DNA of 54,374 bases. Origin: JBBQSF01 sp038214085. GTDB lineage: Bacteria > Bacteroidota > Bacteroidia > Bacteroidales > CG2-30-32-10. The position numbers were made by a program, and so were the translations under genes. The notes beneath the pieces are model-generated. The model was not told the origin of the DNA. It worked only from the letters and a program-made list of their open reading frames with translations, and did not search any database. This document shows positions 50,670 to 54,374 of the stretch, piece after piece. The stretch lies in assembly GCA_038214085.1 (NCBI GenBank), contig JBBQSF010000001.1, positions 1 through 54,374 of the forward strand, given 5' to 3'. The number at the start of each line of letters is the position of its first letter. Positions within the stretch are counted from its first letter, which is position 1.

Positions 50670-52292
50670 TTACTTATTCAATGTTTCAATTGCCTTAAGC
50701 ACTGTTTTATCTTTTTTATACAAAACAGGATAAAAGCCTTCATCAGAAAACAGATTGCGTCCGATATATGCAGAAAGTAGGGTTTTAATATTTTCTTCCG
50801 AAAGTTTTAATCCATCATCATCTGCCTTTACTCCGCTCTTTGCAGCATATTCAAGAAATGCAGAAAAATCACCAGCACTCAAAGCAAATTTCTGCACAAA
50901 ATCAGCAGCCGTTTTATAGCTAATTTTAAGTGTTTTTCTGTTTTTATCGGCAAAGTCGAAACCGTATTGATAAATCAAGCCTTTATTAAATAAGGCATTA
51001 TAGAATTTGTTGTTTTCATCTTTTCCCATTCCCACAAAAATATCAGGCATAATTCCACCGCCACCATATACAATTTTCCCTTTTGGAGTAGTGAACTTTA
51101 AAGAATCCGCAAATTTAATACTATCGGCCGATTCAAGTTCGCCGTCGGTAAATTGTTCGTAAAAATTTAGATAATAATCTTCGATACCTTTAGCGTATGA
51201 TTTTTGGATACACCTTCCAGTTGGCGTATAATAACGCGCTACGGTAAGCCTAATTGCTGAGCTGTCAGAAAGACTAATTTGCTCCTGAACCAAACCTTTT
51301 CCAAAAGAACGCCGACCAATAATATAGCCACGGTCGTTATCCTGAATTGCACCCGCAACAATTTCGCTGGCTGAAGCCGAAAACTCATTGATCAAAATTG
51401 TAAGACCTCCAGTTTCAAACATCCCTTGACCTGTAGCATACACCATTTTTTTGCTTCGATGTAATCCTTTAGTGTAAACAATAAGTTTTTTATCAGCCAG
51501 AAATTCATCAGCAATAGCAATTGCTGCATCCAAATATCCGCCGCCATTATCACGTAAATCAAGAACTAATTTTTTGAGTCCTTTTTGTTTTAATTTTGTT
51601 AAAGCAGTAACAAATTCGTCATGCGACGTGGCGGAAAACTTGGTGAGTTTTATGTACCCAATGTCCTTAGTGAGCATATAAGCAATATCGATGCTGTAAG
51701 TAGGAATAACGCCCCGTGTAATAGTATATGTTAGCAATTCTTTTACGCCTCTGCGGAAAATTGAAACAATGACCTTGGTTCTCTTTTTCCCTTTGAGTTT
51801 TTTCATCACCTCTTCGTTGGTGATTTTTATGCCTGCAACATTTTTACCATCAACTTTAACAATGCGGTCGCCGGAACGAAGACCAACACTATCCGAAGGT
51901 CCGCCGGAAATCACATTCATAACCGTAATGGTATCTCTCTGAATTTTGAATTCTACTCCAATTCCTTCAAAACTTCCCATTAGCGGGTCGTTTGCTGCAT
52001 TAAACTCTTCGGCAGTAATATAAACTGAATGTGGGTCAAGGTTTTCGAGAAGGCTGGTAATTGCCTGATCGGTAATCTTATCAAGGTTTACCGAATCAAC
52101 ATAAGTATTTTCGATGTAGTTAATAACATCATTTAATTTATTGTATTTGTTTTTTGCAAACGATAAAAAAGAATTATCGCCAGCACCCGACGAATTGATT
52201 GTAAGTAAAGAGCCAAGCAACATTCCGCCAATAAATATCAGGGCATATAGTATGGGTAAAAAAACCTTATTATTATTTTTTTGTTCTTCCAT
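50670..52292 (-). CDS. S41-family C-terminal processing protease (CtpA type)
   Basis: 540-aa exported or membrane-anchored serine protease. A TM/signal segment is at about residues 10-32. A PDZ domain spans about 110-195 (EGIGVEFKI, GGPSDSVGLRSGDRIVKVDG). The S41 catalytic core includes VLDLRDNGGGYLDAAI, with nucleophile S307 in NEFSASASEI and the lysine base K332 in RRSFGKGLVQ, 25 residues apart as in Prc. It cuts C-terminal ends of envelope proteins. TATCTTTG on the minus strand at 52360-52367 is its likely promoter box. A palindrome around GGAGGATTCTCC lies in the leader. Confidence 0.92.
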   Translation of the reverse strand: MEEQKNNNKVFLPILYALIFIGGMLLGSLLTINSSGAGDNSFLSFAKNKYNKLNDVINYIENTYVDSVNLDKITDQAITSLLENLDPHSVYITAEEFNAANDPLMGSFEGIGVEFKIQRDTITVMNVISGGPSDSVGLRSGDRIVKVDGKNVAGIKITNEEVMKKLKGKKRTKVIVSIFRRGVKELLTYTITRGVIPTYSIDIAYMLTKDIGYIKLTKFSATSHDEFVTALTKLKQKGLKKLVLDLRDNGGGYLDAAIAIADEFLADKKLIVYTKGLHRSKKMVYATGQGMFETGGLTILINEFSASASEIVAGAIQDNDRGYIIGRRSFGKGLVQEQISLSDSSAIRLTVARYYTPTGRCIQKSYAKGIEDYYLNFYEQFTDGELESADSIKFADSLKFTTPKGKIVYGGGGIMPDIFVGMGKDENNKFYNALFNKGLIYQYGFDFADKNRKTLKISYKTAADFVQKFALSAGDFSAFLEYAAKSGVKADDDGLKLSEENIKTLLSAYIGRNLFSDEGFYPVLYKKDKTVLKAIETLNK

Positions 52293-52359
52293 TTTATTAT
52301 GATTCGCTAATTTTTTCTAGAAAAATTTTTAACAGAGGAGAATCCTCCTTTTTGATTTG

Positions 52360-52367
52360 CAAAGATA
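52360..52367 (-). promoter_or_regulatory. -7 box for the S41 protease gene
   Basis: Minus strand reads TATCTTTG, exact TAnnTTTG match, 67 bp before the ATG at 52292. A short palindrome (AGGAGAATCCTCCT on the plus strand, about 52336-52349) lies in the leader. Confidence 0.4.
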
Positions 52368-52482
52368 AAATATCTCCCGCGATTGTTAATGAATAAAAGC
52401 TTTCTTGTTTCAGAAAAATTCATTTAAAAAAAATTTGCATAAACCTATCTTAAATTATACCTTAGCAACTCATTCAATTAAT

Positions 52483-52830
52483 ATGAAACTTACCTTTTAC
52501 CACAACTCTCGTTGCCGCATCAGCAGGCAGGTATACGACTATTTAAAAACACAGGGGCACGAGCTCCAAATAATAGAATATCTTAAAACTCCGCTTACCG
52601 AAAAAGAAATTTCTATTCTTTTACAAAAATTAAATATCAAACCTATTGAGCTAATTCGTAAAAATGAAGCGCTTTTTAAAGAAAAGTTCAAGGGAAAAAA
52701 TTTCTCTGATTATGAATGGATTAAAATTATAGCAGAAAACCCATCACTTATTGAAAGACCTATTGTTGCGAGTGGGCATAAGGCACTTATTTGCCGCCCG
52801 CCCGAGCTTATTAACGACTTTATAAAGTAA
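52483..52830 (+). CDS. ArsC/Spx-family (arsenate reductase-like) protein
   Basis: 115-aa thioredoxin-fold protein. The catalytic-type cysteine is C11 in HNSRCRISRQ (CxxS form). Three arginines at R59, R92 and R105 fall at the spacing of E. coli ArsC R60, R94 and R107, which bind oxyanion. It thus looks like an ArsC glutaredoxin-type reductase, but no ars operon is nearby, and housekeeping copies such as YffB are common, so true arsenate reduction is unsure. I chose the ATG at 52483 (MKLTFYHNSR); the longer frame from 52405 adds unrelated residues. It lies 18 bp before fumC and is probably cotranscribed. Confidence 0.83.
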   Translation: MKLTFYHNSRCRISRQVYDYLKTQGHELQIIEYLKTPLTEKEISILLQKLNIKPIELIRKNEALFKEKFKGKNFSDYEWIKIIAENPSLIERPIVASGHKALICRPPELINDFIK

Positions 52831-52848
52831 CAACCAAAAATAAAACCT

Positions 52849-54231
52849 ATGCAAACCCGAACCGAAAAAGACACCATGGGGACCATTGAGGTTCCTGCTG
52901 ACAAGTACTGGGGAGCCCAGACCCAGCGGTCTAAAGAAAATTTCAAAATTGGCGGACATCTGATGCCACAGGAAATAATTGAAGCTTTTGCCATTTTAAA
53001 AAAAGCCGCTGCACTTACCAATACAGAGCTTGGTGTGCTTGCTTCAGATAAATGTGAGCTAATTTCAAAAGTTTGCGATGAAATTTTAGCAGGAAGTTTA
53101 AATGAACATTTCCCTTTAGTTGTATGGCAAACAGGCTCTGGAACGCAAAGCAACATGAATGTTAACGAGGTAATTGCTAACAAGGCAGAAGTGATTAATG
53201 GTGGAAAATTAGGTGAAGGCAAAACGTTTATTCATCCCAATGATGATGTAAATAAGTCTCAATCGAGCAACGATACATTCCCTACAGCCATGAGCATTGC
53301 GGCTTATAAAATGATTGTTGAACTAACCATTCCTGGTATTGAACAGTTGCGGAATACGCTTGCGAAAAAATCGGCCGAATTCATGACTATTGTTAAAATA
53401 GGGCGCACTCATCTAATGGATGCTACTCCGCTCACACTTGGTCAGGAATTTTCCGCTTATGTTTCACAGCTCGATCATGGAATTGCAGCAATTAAAAACA
53501 CGCTCAAACACTTGTCGGAACTTGCACTCGGAGGCACGGCAGTAGGTACAGGCATTAACACACCAAAGGGTTATTCTGAACTTGTTGCAAAAAAAATATC
53601 AGAACTTACAGGATTGCCATTTGTTACTGCACCCAATAAGTTTGAATCGTTGGCGGCACACGATGCAATGGTAGAAACATCAGGAGCATTAAAAACAGTT
53701 GCGGTTAGCCTGATGAAAATTGCTAATGATGTCCGTCTTTTGGGCTCTGGTCCACGCTGTGGTATTGGCGAATTGATGCTTCCCGAAAACGAACCGGGTT
53801 CTTCTATTATGCCAGGGAAAGTAAACCCAACACAATGTGAAGCACTTTCAATGGTAGCGGCACAAGTAATTGGAAACGATGCAGCCATAAACATTGGTGG
53901 CATGAACGGACATTTTCAATTGAATGTTTTTAAACCAGTAATGATTTTTAACTTATTAATGGCAGCCCGTTTAATAGGCGATGCATGCCGTTCGTTCGAA
54001 GAAAATTGTGCTCGCGGAATTGAAGCCAGAGAAGCAAATATTGAAAATAACTTAGAGAATTCATTGATGTTGGTTACTGCATTGAATCCTCATATAGGTT
54101 ACGAAAATGCTGCAAAAATTGCAAAAAAAGCACATAAGGAAAATCTGACCTTACGTCAGGCAGCCATTGATCTTGGGCTGGTTACCGATGAGCAGTTTAC
54201 ACTGTGGGTTGATGCTAAAAAGATGATTTAA
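52849..54231 (+). CDS. fumC: class II fumarate hydratase
   Basis: 460-aa homotetrameric, iron-free fumarase that interconverts fumarate and malate, relevant to both the TCA cycle and the succinate branch that feeds methylmalonyl-CoA mutase. The N-terminal active-site segments TGSGTQSNMNVNEV and HPNDDVNKSQSSNDTFPTAM are present. The aspartase/fumarase signature is GSSIMPGKVNPTQCEA (about residues 317-332). The length is standard. Its start follows the ArsC-like stop by 18 bp, and a GC-rich terminator lies 19 bp after its stop. Confidence 0.96.
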   Translation: MQTRTEKDTMGTIEVPADKYWGAQTQRSKENFKIGGHLMPQEIIEAFAILKKAAALTNTELGVLASDKCELISKVCDEILAGSLNEHFPLVVWQTGSGTQSNMNVNEVIANKAEVINGGKLGEGKTFIHPNDDVNKSQSSNDTFPTAMSIAAYKMIVELTIPGIEQLRNTLAKKSAEFMTIVKIGRTHLMDATPLTLGQEFSAYVSQLDHGIAAIKNTLKHLSELALGGTAVGTGINTPKGYSELVAKKISELTGLPFVTAPNKFESLAAHDAMVETSGALKTVAVSLMKIANDVRLLGSGPRCGIGELMLPENEPGSSIMPGKVNPTQCEALSMVAAQVIGNDAAINIGGMNGHFQLNVFKPVMIFNLLMAARLIGDACRSFEENCARGIEAREANIENNLENSLMLVTALNPHIGYENAAKIAKKAHKENLTLRQAAIDLGLVTDEQFTLWVDAKKMI

Positions 54232-54250
54232 CCATGTTTTTTAATAAGAA

Positions 54251-54288
54251 GGGGCGGCCGTAGGCCGCCCCATCTCAGTTTTTTTAAC
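54251..54288 (+). terminator. GC-rich intrinsic terminator after fumC
   Basis: GGGGCGGCC (54251-54259), loop GTA, GGCCGCCCC (54263-54271): a perfect 9-bp stem, with a T-run 8 bp further and a second small hairpin (CAGTT/AACTG) around it. The GC-rich stem stands out against the AT-rich background. Confidence 0.75.
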
Positions 54289-54374
54289 TGAAGTTTTATA
54301 AAAAAATACAGAAGCGTTCTTTTAAAAAATATACATTTAAAATACTTTAAAAATATCCCCGGCCAACAGAATCA

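Noticed and set aside
52483..52830. Arsenic-resistance locus
   Set aside because: Only an ArsC-like gene is present, with fumC next to it; no arsR, arsB or acr3 gene in the window.

Overview
The window looks like chromosome from an AT-rich member of the Bacteroidetes (Bacteroidota), probably an anaerobe or a facultative one. Many genes are preceded by the phylum's sigma box TAnnTTTG rather than TATAAT. Most show little Shine-Dalgarno sequence. The exported proteins (OmpA with thrombospondin type-3 repeats, DUF4421-like and PepSY-like proteins, YwqK/MORN proteins) are typical of the phylum. A B12-dependent ribonucleotide reductase, methylmalonyl-CoA mutase and a YgeY/YgeW/Xdh set fit anaerobic life. 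I see no tRNA, rRNA, CRISPR array, insertion sequence or prophage.

Layout. 1-4740 (minus strand) is a surface-sugar operon, wbpE-wbpD-wbpB-wbpA-galE, which makes a UDP-2,3-diacetamido-uronic acid; galE runs off the left edge. 4850-6850 holds a beta-barrel protein and Kdo transferase (LPS core). 6909-16930 is an envelope-signalling and efflux block: an OmpR-type regulator and its kinase, two outer-membrane proteins, a tandem PepSY-like lipoprotein, then TolC, adaptor and RND pump. Two near-identical 11-bp-period direct repeats, each 6 bp before a degenerate TAnnTTTG box, precede two of these genes. 16960-20140 (minus) holds a lipoprotein, a dihydropyrimidinase with an unknown repeat protein upstream, and a radical SAM enzyme. 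20250-24270 has a polyprenyl diphosphate synthase, a MORN/YwqK protein and a PhoR/PhoB-like pair.

24424-31680 holds two B12 enzymes transcribed divergently: class II ribonucleotide reductase (minus) and methylmalonyl-CoA mutase MutA/MutB (plus). They share a 0.5-kb gap that contains a terminator-like hairpin in the nrdJ leader. 32449-39566 is a purine-catabolism operon: XdhC, a two-subunit xanthine dehydrogenase, YgeY and YgeW. The hydantoinase at 17433 may supply a further step of the same route. 39700-54374 is mostly housekeeping: MutS, an rRNA/tRNA methyltransferase, an OmpA protein divergent from an OmpA/TPR lipoprotein, deoxynucleoside kinase, FolK, SppA, a C-terminal processing protease, an ArsC-like protein and fumarase C. 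Several convergent pairs are separated by clear intrinsic terminators.

The best candidates for something new are: the shared operator architecture of the 6.9-17 kb envelope module together with its hairpin-poor RND adaptor; the dispersed purine/ureide pathway with a repeat protein of unknown role; the possible attenuator upstream of nrdJ; and a run of three imperfect hairpins at 46959-47147.
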